A model generated the notes under the pieces. The model made no database searches, was not told where the DNA came from, and saw nothing but the letters and a program-made list of their open reading frames with translations. Both the position numbers and the translations under genes were made by a program. Positions 39,215 to 48,015 of a stretch of 51,738 nucleotides of DNA are shown piece by piece. Location of the stretch: the NCBI GenBank assembly GCA_913061515.1, contig CAJXSF010000019.1, positions 1-51,738 of the forward strand, read 5' to 3'. Every line of letters starts with the position of its first letter. Position 1 is the first letter of the stretch. This DNA is from an uncultured Gammaproteobacteria bacterium (lineage in GTDB: Bacteria > Pseudomonadota > Gammaproteobacteria > Pseudomonadales > Pseudohongiellaceae).

Positions 39215-39892
39215 TTACACTTGCTTGGATTGATGTCTGACGATATACCCGACACCACGCACAGTCTGAATAAAACCTGCAGGCAATTTTTTACGCAGGT
39301 TATGGATATGCACTTCTACCGTATTGCTACTGACCTCTTCACCCCAGCTATACAGCTTGCTGTCCAGAGCGTCTCTGGTTTGGATTTTATTGGCACTTTC
39401 CATCAGTGCTTTCAACAACATGTATTCGCGGCGCGACATAGTGATGCCTGCTCCCGCCACAGTCACTTCGTGGCTATTCGTGTCAATCTCGACATCGTCA
39501 ATAGCGATTGTGTGACTCTTCACATTTCCAAGGCGTCGCTCAAGTGCACGCAGGCGCGCGAGCAACTCATCAATTTCAAAGGGTTTCGCCAGATAGTCAT
39601 CTGCCCCCGCATCTAAGCCTTGGACTTTATCGGGGGTCGAGTCTCGCGCAGTAAGAATCAGAACCGGATTACTAAAGCCGGACTTACGTGCAACTTTCAG
39701 CACTTCTAGGCCATCCTGATCAGGTAGCCCCAAATCCAACACCAATAGGTCAGGAGCGCTAGTGCTAATCGCCGCCAATGCGAGCTTGCCGCGCTCAACA
39801 TGGTTCACACTGAAACCAGCGGTTTTGAGCGCTTTCACAATGGCAATGGCTAAAAGTGTATTGTCCTCTACCAACAAGACCTGCAATGGCAT
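39215..39892 (-). CDS. OmpR-family response regulator, PmrA/QseB type
   Basis: The receiver domain (1-118) has the acidic pocket (VEDN), phosphoacceptor D53 in LVLDLGLPDQDG, and the KPF lysine in DDYLAKPFE. The C-terminal winged-helix domain (about 128-222) ends with NLRKKLPAGFIQTVRGVGYIV. The tandem-half-site DNA boxes upstream of its own operon and of the YejM-like operon fit this subfamily. It is the sixth gene of the operon, between the TPR and kinase genes. Confidence 0.94.
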   Translation of the reverse strand: MPLQVLLVEDNTLLAIAIVKALKTAGFSVNHVERGKLALAAISTSAPDLLVLDLGLPDQDGLEVLKVARKSGFSNPVLILTARDSTPDKVQGLDAGADDYLAKPFEIDELLARLRALERRLGNVKSHTIAIDDVEIDTNSHEVTVAGAGITMSRREYMLLKALMESANKIQTRDALDSKLYSWGEEVSSNTVEVHIHNLRKKLPAGFIQTVRGVGYIVRHQSKQV

Positions 39893-39904
39893 CTCCTTTT
39901 TATA

Positions 39905-40552
39905 CTATTGGTTACTCTCGCTCAACCGCAGCAGCTCTTCGATTTCTGTGCGACGTCCTTGATCGGCAATTTGACGACCGGCACGATCTTCGGCGTTCAA
40001 GGCTCGTCGCAAATACCGTTGAGCTTCAATATACTCGCCTTCATCGAAGAGATATTGTGCATAGAAATAGTTCGAATCAATACCGTCTGGTGAAATTTCT
40101 AGCCCTTTTTTCAGTAAAGCCACACCTTTTTCATCGTCACCGAACGCTATCGGCCATCCAGGCACGTTCAAGTAAAGCACGCCCAAGCTAGTCAACGCCG
40201 CACCTTCTAATGCTGTACTGTCTAGCTCTAGCGATCTCTCTAGATCAGCTTTAGCGGCCTTTGCGGCGGCTAGCGCTCCAAGCCCCCCTTTCGCTCCGGC
40301 ATAACTAGAACGTGCAATACCACTCCAAAGCCAAGCTTGCGCGTTATCCGGCTGTGACATAGTAATTTTTCGGGCATCCTCAATGAGAGTATTGAAGGCT
40401 TCTAACTGGCTCTTACCCTTCAATAAATAATTGACCTCTGCCCAACGTTGCTGCAAGTCTAGCACTTGCTGATCCACTTGCGCCTGCACAGTAGCAAAAG
40501 TGCAAAAAAACACGCCAATCATGATTATTGATAATCTTAAAGCCTTATACAT
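39905..40552 (-). CDS. Exported TPR-repeat protein
   Basis: A 215-residue protein with a signal peptide (cleavage near VQA-Q) and three to four helical tetratricopeptide-like repeats (for example NAQAWLWSGIARSSY; GAALTSLGVLYLNV; SNYFYAQYLFDEGEYIEAQRY). TPR proteins mediate protein contacts; this one would act in the periplasm. Short gaps (12 and 13 bp) tie it to the SDR and response-regulator genes. The partner is unknown; a role in presenting or exporting the operon product is only a guess. Confidence 0.8.
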   Translation of the reverse strand: MYKALRLSIIMIGVFFCTFATVQAQVDQQVLDLQQRWAEVNYLLKGKSQLEAFNTLIEDARKITMSQPDNAQAWLWSGIARSSYAGAKGGLGALAAAKAAKADLERSLELDSTALEGAALTSLGVLYLNVPGWPIAFGDDEKGVALLKKGLEISPDGIDSNYFYAQYLFDEGEYIEAQRYLRRALNAEDRAGRQIADQGRRTEIEELLRLSESNQ

Positions 40553-40565
40553 AATGTTGCTCCTA

Positions 40566-41390
40566 TTAGGATTTACTTGCTAGCAATGATTTTGCTTCAG
40601 CTCTTGCAAATTGTTTGATTTGCTCCAACTGTTTTGTAATCGCCCCAGTTGTTAGCGACGGAAAAACCCCATTGATCTTCGCGTACAACATCTCAGGCCA
40701 TCCAATCACAAGACTCTTCCAGCAGTTGTTTTTTATAGAGTGAAGTAACTTTTCAGCGACCAGTTCTGGAGCATCCATTGCGTTGCCAAGTTGCCGATTC
40801 ATCGCAACAATGTTGGCAGAGTTAATCTCAGTCGTTGTTGCTCTAGGTGCCAAATGCATGACTCTTACACTCGTATCACTAAGTTCTCGTTGCAGTGCTT
40901 CACTGAATCCCCTAAGGCCAAACTTGCTAGCGCTATACACACTAAAGCCGGGATAGGCAATTGATCCAAATGCGGAGCCAATATTAATAATCGCAGCTTC
41001 AGGGCGAGTTTGTAGATGCTCCACAAGCGCTTGGGACAGTTGCATTGGAACCGTTAAATTTAAAGCGATAAGGCTCTCTATAGCGTTAGCATCAGAATCG
41101 GCAAGCAAGCGGAACTCACTGACACCCGCATTATTGATAAGTATGTCGACGTCATTGGCGACACAAATCCCAACGAGGTCTGCGCGTGCGTTTGCATCTT
41201 GCAATTGAGTGGGCACGCATAGGTGAGTGCCATGCGCTTTTGGCAATTGCACTCGTAACGCTTCCAGACTATCAGTATTGCGCCCCACCAAAATCAATCT
41301 TGCACCGGCCTTGGCAAGAGCAAACGCCATGCAGCGCCCTATTCCTCCTGCAGCGCCAGTAAGCACGATAGTCTTATTATTTAGCACCAT
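40566..41390 (-). CDS. Short-chain dehydrogenase/reductase
   Basis: NAD(P)-dependent oxidoreductase, 274 residues. The cofactor motif TGAAGGIG (11-18), the NNAG motif (ILINNAGVSEF) and the catalytic S...Y-S-A-S-K set (IGSAFGS...YSASKFG) are intact. The substrate is unknown. It lies 11 bp after the di-iron enzyme gene in the thermostable-hemolysin operon, and probably reduces or oxidises an acyl intermediate made by the neighbouring ligase and oxygenase (inference). Confidence 0.88.
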   Translation of the reverse strand: MVLNNKTIVLTGAAGGIGRCMAFALAKAGARLILVGRNTDSLEALRVQLPKAHGTHLCVPTQLQDANARADLVGICVANDVDILINNAGVSEFRLLADSDANAIESLIALNLTVPMQLSQALVEHLQTRPEAAIINIGSAFGSIAYPGFSVYSASKFGLRGFSEALQRELSDTSVRVMHLAPRATTTEINSANIVAMNRQLGNAMDAPELVAEKLLHSIKNNCWKSLVIGWPEMLYAKINGVFPSLTTGAITKQLEQIKQFARAEAKSLLASKS

Positions 41391-41401
41391 TTTCGCCCCT
41401 A

Positions 41402-42079
41402 TTATGCCGCGCTTTGCACGCTGCTATGGGTTGCAGGAGAGAGCACACTATCGAACACTCCTTTGTACAAGTGATAAAAAATCTTGGCGCTGCGAATAAT
41501 ATAGGCTTGTTGCTGAGGATCCGTGAAGCGATTAACAACGGCCGCTAAATGTTCAACGTGGGACTGATCGATACTGCCGTGTGAGCGCAGATAACTGAAC
41601 GCGGTCTCAGGCAAATCTAGCGCGGCTTTTATTTGATCCGCAGCGTAATCGGCAAGACTAACGCTAGTTCCTTCGAGCACATGCACCATTCCAAAAAAAC
41701 CGATTGGATCTCGTCGATTCACTAGATCCCACGCATAGGAAATCATCAACTCCGTCCCGATCGCCGGTTGGCTTTTTCGTACGGCTTCTTTGTCTCCTCC
41801 ACATGCCGCAATATCATTCAATATCCATTCCTGATGACCCAACTCTTCTTCTATGTAGTGGGCCACCGCTTCACGCAACCACTCCATATCTTCAGGCAAT
41901 CTCGCCCCTACAGCCATCAAGAGCGGGACTGTATTTTTCACGTGATGATACGCTTGGGTTAGATAATCGATGTATTCTTGCAAGGTGACATCACGCGCCA
42001 TACAGCGAACAATAATTTCACTATTTACTAGGGTTTGACGTTCAGTCTCTGTTGCTTGTTGCAGCTGTTCATAAAACAT
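41402..42079 (-). CDS. Haem-oxygenase-like di-iron enzyme (TenA/CADD/UndA-like)
   Basis: An all-helical 225-residue protein of the iron-containing redox (HDO) superfamily. Candidate metal ligands are E79 and H82 in EEELGHQEW, E136 in HVLEGTS, and H167-x3-D171-x2-H174 in SHGSIDQSH. The last pattern is the hallmark spacing of the di-iron members, which activate O2 for oxidative C-C or N-O chemistry, unlike the cysteine-dependent TenA thiaminases. The substrate is unknown. Position between an acyl-activating ligase and an SDR suggests it acts on an acyl or aminoacyl derivative. It needs iron, and an iron permease is in the same operon. Confidence 0.83.
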   Translation of the reverse strand: MFYEQLQQATETERQTLVNSEIIVRCMARDVTLQEYIDYLTQAYHHVKNTVPLLMAVGARLPEDMEWLREAVAHYIEEELGHQEWILNDIAACGGDKEAVRKSQPAIGTELMISYAWDLVNRRDPIGFFGMVHVLEGTSVSLADYAADQIKAALDLPETAFSYLRSHGSIDQSHVEHLAAVVNRFTDPQQQAYIIRSAKIFYHLYKGVFDSVLSPATHSSVQSAA

Positions 42080-42112
42080 ATTTCAACTCCTCACAATTGA
42101 TTAACTAGATTC

Positions 42113-43642
42113 TCAAAATTGATACAGCGCATTGATTTGTTTTTCGAAATGGCGCCCAATTTGCGCTCTCCTAGGACGCCCATTGCTCGTCAGAAGATCT
42201 TCATCGTCACCAGTGCCGAGCGTCATTGGTTTGGGCAATCGAAACCATTTCTGTATCTGCGCATAACTAGGCAACGCCTGATTTGCACAGCGTACGGCCG
42301 AATCGATCGCCGCATCGCTTACTTGCGGGTCATAGGTGCTTAGCAGCGCAGTACAGAAGGCTTGCCCATCGCCAAATACCACACTTTGTGCAATCACATC
42401 CTGCGCATTAAGCTCAGCCTCGACCCACTCCGGACTGACGTTTCTTCCAAAGCTTGAAACCAGTACATTTTTTTTACGGCCCTGAAAATGCAGAAACCCT
42501 TCATCATCTAGATAGCCTAGATCACCTGTCGCGAACCTGTGCTGCTTATGGTTTGATTGCCATGATTGCGTTTCACCAATGTATCCAAGAAACCGCGGCC
42601 CAGTGATCACGATTTCCGAATCTTCAATCTCGACACTTGTATGTCCCAGCACTTTCCCTAAACTGCCGTTCTTACGTGCCTTAGGAGAGTTTAAGCTCAC
42701 CACAGAGGCGCATTCAGAAAGTCCATAACCTTCATACACGGGCAAACCAAAGCCCCATGCTTTGTCGAGCAATGCTGGGCTAACCTTTGCTCCCCCCACT
42801 GCAATAAAGCGCAAGCTCTCAGGCATCTTCCAACCAGCCTCGCAACTTGCGACTAAGCCTTCTAATAACTGCGGAATTAAAATCATGCTATTGGGGCGGC
42901 AGCGGGAAAGCAGATCGAGAAAAACATGAATGGAGAAACCAGAAGCGCCGTTAAAGCCAATTGTTTCAGCGTTTGCAACAAGGACCTGCGCCCCAGCCAT
43001 CATCGGGACATAAACTCCAGCGATATTCTCCAACAATGTCGCCAACGGCAAGACACATAAGTGTCGCTCAACATGACACTCCATAGTTGCTGCTACTAAG
43101 GAGTCAGTGACCCGCATCATTTGCTCATCACTTAGGCAAACGCCTTTGGGAGCACCTGTAGAACCAGAAGTAAAGGTAATCTTTTGGGTATGAGGTGGTA
43201 GAAGTGATTGATTCTGAAACTGTGTTTGTATGACTTCTGGCACTTCGAAGTACGACAAGCCCAGCAACCGACCCAGAGGTTGTAGTGGCACATCGCTCAC
43301 TTTTTCCAAATCAGCAACATCACTGCAAAGAACATGATCAATCCCTAAAGTGGCGAACACATGTTGCCGCTGCCCTTTTGAGAAAAAACTTGGCAATGGA
43401 ATTAAAATGACACCTTGCAAGCGACAAGCAATATCTACAACAATCCAAGCTGGGTTATTCTCTGCAAGCAGGACTAGTACTTTTACTTGGTCCTGCTGCA
43501 ATCGTTGGCCTAATTGCTCAACCTCATTCACTAGCGTTTTCCATGTGTAAGCCGTTTCTAAAGTCTTATGAAAAACGCCAATAGCTGGCTCATTAGGTTT
43601 TGCAATTGCCTGTTTTTGAAGGTGTTGCCAAAACTCATTCAT
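42113..43642 (-). CDS. AMP-dependent acyl ligase/synthetase
   Basis: ANL-superfamily enzyme of 509 residues from the ATG at 43642 (MNEFWQHL). Core motifs are present: A3 FTSGSTGAPKGV, A5 GYGLSECASV, A7 ATGDLGYLD and A8 GRKKNVLVSSFGRNVSPEWVE. The C-terminal A10 region, where LT-x-T-x-K normally supplies the catalytic lysine for adenylation, reads LTSNGRPRR, so the lysine appears replaced by arginine. Adenylation may be slow or the enzyme specialised. It overlaps the hemolysin-like gene by 8 bp. Likely substrate class is a fatty acid, by similarity to long-chain acyl-CoA synthetases. Confidence 0.88.
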   Translation of the reverse strand: MNEFWQHLQKQAIAKPNEPAIGVFHKTLETAYTWKTLVNEVEQLGQRLQQDQVKVLVLLAENNPAWIVVDIACRLQGVILIPLPSFFSKGQRQHVFATLGIDHVLCSDVADLEKVSDVPLQPLGRLLGLSYFEVPEVIQTQFQNQSLLPPHTQKITFTSGSTGAPKGVCLSDEQMMRVTDSLVAATMECHVERHLCVLPLATLLENIAGVYVPMMAGAQVLVANAETIGFNGASGFSIHVFLDLLSRCRPNSMILIPQLLEGLVASCEAGWKMPESLRFIAVGGAKVSPALLDKAWGFGLPVYEGYGLSECASVVSLNSPKARKNGSLGKVLGHTSVEIEDSEIVITGPRFLGYIGETQSWQSNHKQHRFATGDLGYLDDEGFLHFQGRKKNVLVSSFGRNVSPEWVEAELNAQDVIAQSVVFGDGQAFCTALLSTYDPQVSDAAIDSAVRCANQALPSYAQIQKWFRLPKPMTLGTGDDEDLLTSNGRPRRAQIGRHFEKQINALYQF

Positions 43643-44315
43643 GGACAACCCCCTGCGCTGCAGGACGAAGCAAAAGAACCATGGCCTCAAGCTCTGCCCT
43701 ATATTCTTCTAACGCTTTTTGTGCCAAATCATTGTCTTTGAGTGTGTAGTAGGCCCCCTCAAGGTTGCCAAGCAACACGCAGGGATTTGCGTCATAATAA
43801 CTTCCCCAATGCGCTGCCTCACTACCAAGCCTGGTGACATCAGCATTGCACAGCCACTGCGGGTGCATCCCTAGGCGCTGCAACAGATTTTTCACTTGCG
43901 TGGTCGCAGTAAAGGTGACCCAACGAAACCCTGATTGGTATAGCAGTTGCGTCAATAACGAAAACAATAACGGACTACTCCCTCCCACCGCGGCCAAATT
44001 ACCCGTCTCGATGATTTGCGTTCGCGACACGCAGCCATGTTCTGCACTGATGATGGACTCCAATGGAGCGTCGAGGTACTTCTCAACAAAGAAAGGGCCA
44101 GAGCTGCCAGGACGCAAACCCAAAACACTTCGCAACTCTCCCTGTTCACTCAAGCACAACAACCAAGGTAGGAAATGACGAATATCAGCGCCATATATCT
44201 GGGCATACCGCGCCTGGATGAACGCTTCTAAAATTTGTCTTTGCGGGCCATTCTCTTGCAGAATCCCCAGCCGAGCATCACATTTAACGCGGTTTTGCAT
44301 CGAAAAAGCAGTCAT
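43635..44315 (-). CDS. Thermostable-hemolysin family protein (GNAT-like)
   Basis: A 226-residue protein of the T_hemolysin family, named after the Vibrio delta-VPH hemolysin. Family segments include IQARYAQIYGADIRHFLPWLL, SVLGLRPGSSGPFFVEKYLD and IETGNLAAVGG. It has no signal peptide. The family is thought to be related to GNAT/autoinducer-synthase acyltransferases, so hemolysis may be indirect. It is the first gene of the ten-gene operon, with a GGAG ribosome site and a PmrA-like box 50 bp upstream. Given the ligase, oxygenase and SDR that follow, an N-acyl product is a reasonable hypothesis. Confidence 0.85.
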   Translation of the reverse strand: MTAFSMQNRVKCDARLGILQENGPQRQILEAFIQARYAQIYGADIRHFLPWLLCLSEQGELRSVLGLRPGSSGPFFVEKYLDAPLESIISAEHGCVSRTQIIETGNLAAVGGSSPLLFSLLTQLLYQSGFRWVTFTATTQVKNLLQRLGMHPQWLCNADVTRLGSEAAHWGSYYDANPCVLLGNLEGAYYTLKDNDLAQKALEEYRAELEAMVLLLRPAAQGVVHE

Positions 44316-44348
44316 GCCATTCGCTCCATTTAGCCATTCATGACACGC

Positions 44349-44381
44349 ACTTTATTCTGGTAATCTTAATGAAAACTTAAA
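44349..44381 (-). promoter_or_regulatory. PmrA/QseB-like box plus -10 upstream of the thermostable-hemolysin operon
   Basis: On the minus strand: TTTAAG-N5-ATTAAG (44381-44365), one mismatch from YTTAAK-N5-YTTAAK. After exactly 10 bases comes TAAAGT (44354-44349), a 4/6 match to the -10 hexamer. The spacing equals that of the box before the YejM-like operon. A start near 44342 leaves a leader of about 27 nt with a GGAG site. The box also lies within the divergent xseA promoter region. Confidence 0.6.
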
Positions 44382-44447
44382 CCTCACGAATACAAGGCTC
44401 TCTTTTTTAGGTTTATTTGTTCCCCCGCCCTGCACTATTATGTCCGC

Positions 44448-45839
44448 ATGAATTATTTACCCCCTAATGCTGCCTCTGGCGTTCGCGATGTGCTCTCTGT
44501 CACTAGCCTCAATCGTATGGCGCGCTCATTGCTTGAAAGCCATTTCGCGACAGTCGTCGTCGAAGGTGAGATCTCGAATCTTTCGATGCCGCGCTCTGGC
44601 CACTGGTATTTCACATTAAAAGATGAAGGCTCGCAGATTCGCTGCGCCATGTTTCGCAACCGCAACATGGGGGTTAGATTTCGTCCTCGCGATGGCATGC
44701 AAATCGTCGTACGCGGAAGGCTGAGTATTTACGAAGGGCGCGGCGACTATCAATTGATCGCAGACGGGCTTGAAGAGGCCGGCGATGGCGCGCTACGCCG
44801 CCGTTTTGAAGAGTTAAAGCAACGCTTAGATAACGAAGGCTTGTTTGCCCAAGAACGTAAACGCCCTATGCCTGCCCATGTGCGGCATATCGCAGTGATA
44901 ACCTCTGCTACCGGCGCTGTCATTAGGGATATCGTCAGTGTGCTCGAGCGGCGTTTCCCCGCCATAAAGATCACCTTGCTGCCTGTGCAGGTCCAAGGAA
45001 TAGAGGCGCCTCAGGCGATTACGAAAGCGATTACCACCGCCAATAAACGCCGTGCTGAATTAGGCTTTGATGCCTTAATCGTTGGCCGCGGGGGTGGTTC
45101 GCTAGAGGACCTACAGGCCTTCAATGAAGAAAGCGTCGCAAGAGCGATACACGAGAGTGATTTGCCCGTAGTAAGCGCCGTCGGTCACGAGACTGATTTC
45201 ACCATTGCCGATTTCGTGGCTGACCTGCGTGCCCCAACTCCGTCGGCCGCAGCGGAACTGCTCAGCCCAGATCAAGAAGAGATGCTGCAAGCCTTTGCCG
45301 GATTCGAGCTATTACTGACTCGGCAAATTAAGGATCGCTTGCGTGGCGCCTCGCAGCAATTGCTGTGGTTACTCAAGCAATTAAAGCACCCTGGGCGACG
45401 CTTGCAAGAGCATGCGCAAACCCTAGACATTCTTGAGGGACGTTTGCTTAGGGCAACCAAGCAAAGGCTTTATAAGGCCAGCATCACCACGGAGGCGCTC
45501 GAGCGCCGCTTGCGCAATCAGTCTCCTTTATTGCAGATACAGCAAAAACGAGTAAATCTAGAGACCGCCTTACACCGGCTACAAAGAGGCATTAAACAAA
45601 GATTGGCACAACAGCAGGCGTCTCTCGCGCAACTTGCCCGTAGTTTAGAGGGCGTTAGTCCACTTAGTACGCTCAATCGCGGTTACAGTATTAGTTTCGA
45701 TGAACATGCGCATGTAGTACGCTCAATCGACGGGATTAAAGTAGGCGACACACTTAGAACGCAGCTTGTCGATGGCGAAATTGAAAGTAAAGTATTGGCC
45801 TTACACGCAACACATCCCAACGCCCAGCAATCAGACTAG
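44448..45839 (+). CDS. xseA: Exodeoxyribonuclease VII large subunit
   Basis: Degrades single-stranded DNA with XseB. The N-terminal OB fold (VVEGEISNLSMPRSGHWYFTLKD) is followed by the catalytic domain (ATGAVIRDIVSVLERRFP; VGRGGGSLEDLQAFNEE; SAVGHETDFTI) and a coiled-coil C-terminus. The 463-residue length is normal. In E. coli it is divergent from guaB; here it is divergent from the thermostable-hemolysin gene. Confidence 0.97.
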   Translation: MNYLPPNAASGVRDVLSVTSLNRMARSLLESHFATVVVEGEISNLSMPRSGHWYFTLKDEGSQIRCAMFRNRNMGVRFRPRDGMQIVVRGRLSIYEGRGDYQLIADGLEEAGDGALRRRFEELKQRLDNEGLFAQERKRPMPAHVRHIAVITSATGAVIRDIVSVLERRFPAIKITLLPVQVQGIEAPQAITKAITTANKRRAELGFDALIVGRGGGSLEDLQAFNEESVARAIHESDLPVVSAVGHETDFTIADFVADLRAPTPSAAAELLSPDQEEMLQAFAGFELLLTRQIKDRLRGASQQLLWLLKQLKHPGRRLQEHAQTLDILEGRLLRATKQRLYKASITTEALERRLRNQSPLLQIQQKRVNLETALHRLQRGIKQRLAQQQASLAQLARSLEGVSPLSTLNRGYSISFDEHAHVVRSIDGIKVGDTLRTQLVDGEIESKVLALHATHPNAQQSD

Positions 45840-45849
45840 GATTATGGTA

Positions 45850-46680
45850 ATGACACTCAAGCGCTCGATTGTTCTTCTCTTGCTCTGTCTAGTGAGCATA
45901 CACAATGTGCTGGCCGTCGAAGTAACTGCTTTACCCACTGAGCTCGCCGTGCCAGGGGGTATTGCAATAGTCCCTACGAATACCATGGCAAGCCGCGCAC
46001 ACTACAACAATGATACCGTACTTTTAGCCGAGTACGAGGGTGAACAATATGCGATTGTCGGCATCCCGCTGAGCGCCAGCATTGGCGAACATGCTGTCAC
46101 TTTACAAACCTCTGATGGGCAAGAATTCACAAAACACTTCCAAGTGACAGATAAAGAATACGTAGAACAGCGCCTTACTATTACTAACACGCGACAAGTG
46201 AACCCCAACAACGATGACATGGTACGCATCAATCGTGAAAGTGCCCAAATGCGCGAAGCATTTAGTAGCTGGGATGAAAGTTTACAACCTGTTTTCCAGA
46301 TGCGCCCACCAGTGGACGGGATTCGTAGCAGTTCATTCGGCTTGCGACGTTTTTTTAATGATCAGCCTAGGGCACCGCATTCAGGAATGGATATTGCCGC
46401 CGATGAGGGGACCCCTATTTTTGCGCCGGCACCCGGTGTGATTCGCGCTACTGGCAATTACTTTTTTAATGGCAATACAATCATTTTGGATCATGGACAC
46501 GGGCTCATTACTCTCTATTGTCATATGAATACAATCGACGTAGAACCGGGCATGCGCGTAGAAGCCGGTGAACAAATTGGCAAAGTTGGTCAAACTGGTC
46601 GTGTCACTGGCCCGCACCTGCACTGGAGTGTCAATCTCAACAATGTTCGAGTAGATCCCGCCTTATTTCTTGTGGAATAA
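45850..46680 (+). CDS. M23-family peptidoglycan endopeptidase
   Basis: Periplasmic zinc metallopeptidase of the LytM class. Signal peptide: residues 1-22 (VSIHNVLA-V). After an N-terminal beta-sandwich of about 120 residues, the LytM domain shows the zinc motif HSGMD, the strand YCHMN and the HxH motif GPHLHWSV. All zinc ligands appear present, so it should be active on cross-linked stem peptides. The ATG at 45850 has AGGA at 8-base spacing; the frame extends into xseA but has no better start. It begins 10 bp after the xseA stop. Confidence 0.9.
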   Translation: MTLKRSIVLLLLCLVSIHNVLAVEVTALPTELAVPGGIAIVPTNTMASRAHYNNDTVLLAEYEGEQYAIVGIPLSASIGEHAVTLQTSDGQEFTKHFQVTDKEYVEQRLTITNTRQVNPNNDDMVRINRESAQMREAFSSWDESLQPVFQMRPPVDGIRSSSFGLRRFFNDQPRAPHSGMDIAADEGTPIFAPAPGVIRATGNYFFNGNTIILDHGHGLITLYCHMNTIDVEPGMRVEAGEQIGKVGQTGRVTGPHLHWSVNLNNVRVDPALFLVE

Positions 46681-46867
46681 GGCGCTAATTAGCCCCGAAA
46701 CTGCCCTCGTTTACGCTTCACATTTCTCTGCCAGCCCCGTACATTCTATTAACAATTGTGAATTCACTCGCAAATAGTTCAAGTAGGTGAGCGTTTCGGT
46801 GGCGCCTACCTAAGAATTAATAAAGGATTGCAAAACAAGCAAGCGCAGCAACGGAGAGTCACGCTTA

Positions 46868-47209
46868 ATGCTCGGATTCGAATTATTCTTCCAATTACTC
46901 GTAGGTCATGCACTTGCGGACTTCGTCCTACAGTCTGATGCGATGGGTCGGGGTAAGAATCGCCACAACAATATCCCCAAAGACGCCGACTCGAGTTTTC
47001 CGCGTTGGTACTACTGGCTCAGCGCTCACGCGCTCATTCACGGCGGTATCGTCTATCTGCTCACTGGCAGCCTCGCGCTAGGGCTCATCGAAACTTTTGC
47101 CCATGGGCTTATTGATTTCGCAAAATGTGAAGGCAAAATCGGACTAAATACCGACCAAGCCCTGCATATTGCCTGCAAAATCGCCTATGTCTTGGTTGTA
47201 TTAGGCTAA
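46868..47209 (+). CDS. DUF3307-family membrane protein
   Basis: A 113-residue protein with three to four hydrophobic segments. The pattern matches DUF3307: N-terminal LLVGHALADFVLQSD, a central HALIHGG and a HGLIDFAKCEG segment. The function is unknown. The 187 bp upstream contain no other gene that I can see; the start ATG at 46868 follows GGAGAG. Confidence 0.85.
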   Translation: MLGFELFFQLLVGHALADFVLQSDAMGRGKNRHNNIPKDADSSFPRWYYWLSAHALIHGGIVYLLTGSLALGLIETFAHGLIDFAKCEGKIGLNTDQALHIACKIAYVLVVLG

Positions 47210-47319
47210 GCGTCGCTTTGTGCGTTGGTTTACGGTGCAATTTCTTTTATAGTTAGCGGTCTCATCATTGACGGGCTTGCCCCGATGACACAACCGCCTA
47301 ACCATCAGGAATGTTGCAC

Positions 47320-48015
47320 ATGAACAAGCGTGAAGAACAGCGCCGAATCCGTGAAGAAAAACAAAAGGCTGCGCAGCTTCGTAGTACCAGACAGAAACTC
47401 ATCGCCAAGACGGCAGTGTTTCTAATCGTTCCCCTTCTTGTGATCACCATTCTCTACGCATTGATGGGGCAAGGCCGCGTCTACTCTCCTGTCGAAATTG
47501 CTCCTTATGACCATACCCGTGGCAACCCCGATGGGGTCAAGATGGTGATTTACGCTGACTTTCAATGCCCCGCCTGCGCGACCGAGCACAATGTTGTTGC
47601 GCAAGCATGGGGCGCCATCAGCGACAAAACACAGATGGTTTACCGTCACTACCCCTTAACTGGCACCCACCCTCATGCTTGGGAGGCAGCGCTTTATGCA
47701 GAGGCCGCGGGCAAACAGGGTAACTTCTGGGAAATGTATGATTTATTATTTCTCAATCAAGGGTATTGGTCGGGCTTATCTGACATAGAGCCCGAGTTCG
47801 ACGGCTATTTAACGCAGTTAGGACTAGACGTAGCGCAAGCCCATGCAGATATGGAGTCGGACGAAATCATTCAGAAAGTACGCAATGATCAACGTAGCGG
47901 CACGCGCTCTGGGGTGCGCTCAACTCCCACATTGTATTTAGATGGCCGACTATCCCCCACGCCGCGCACGGCTGTGGAGTTAGTCACTATGATCAACGAA
48001 GCTGCAGCGGATTAA
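47320..48015 (+). CDS. Membrane-anchored DsbA-like thioredoxin-fold protein
   Basis: A charged N-terminal stretch (residues 1-25) and one membrane helix (about 27-48) anchor a periplasmic DsbA-family domain. The active site is C-P-A-C in YADFQCPACATEH, with the cis-proline loop SGVRSTPTLYLDG. Such proteins oxidise or transfer disulfides. The ATG at 47320 has AGGA at 9 bases, while the in-frame ATG at 47311 directly abuts it. The 3' end overlaps the convergent amidotransferase by 4 bp. Confidence 0.88.
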   Translation: MNKREEQRRIREEKQKAAQLRSTRQKLIAKTAVFLIVPLLVITILYALMGQGRVYSPVEIAPYDHTRGNPDGVKMVIYADFQCPACATEHNVVAQAWGAISDKTQMVYRHYPLTGTHPHAWEAALYAEAAGKQGNFWEMYDLLFLNQGYWSGLSDIEPEFDGYLTQLGLDVAQAHADMESDEIIQKVRNDQRSGTRSGVRSTPTLYLDGRLSPTPRTAVELVTMINEAAAD

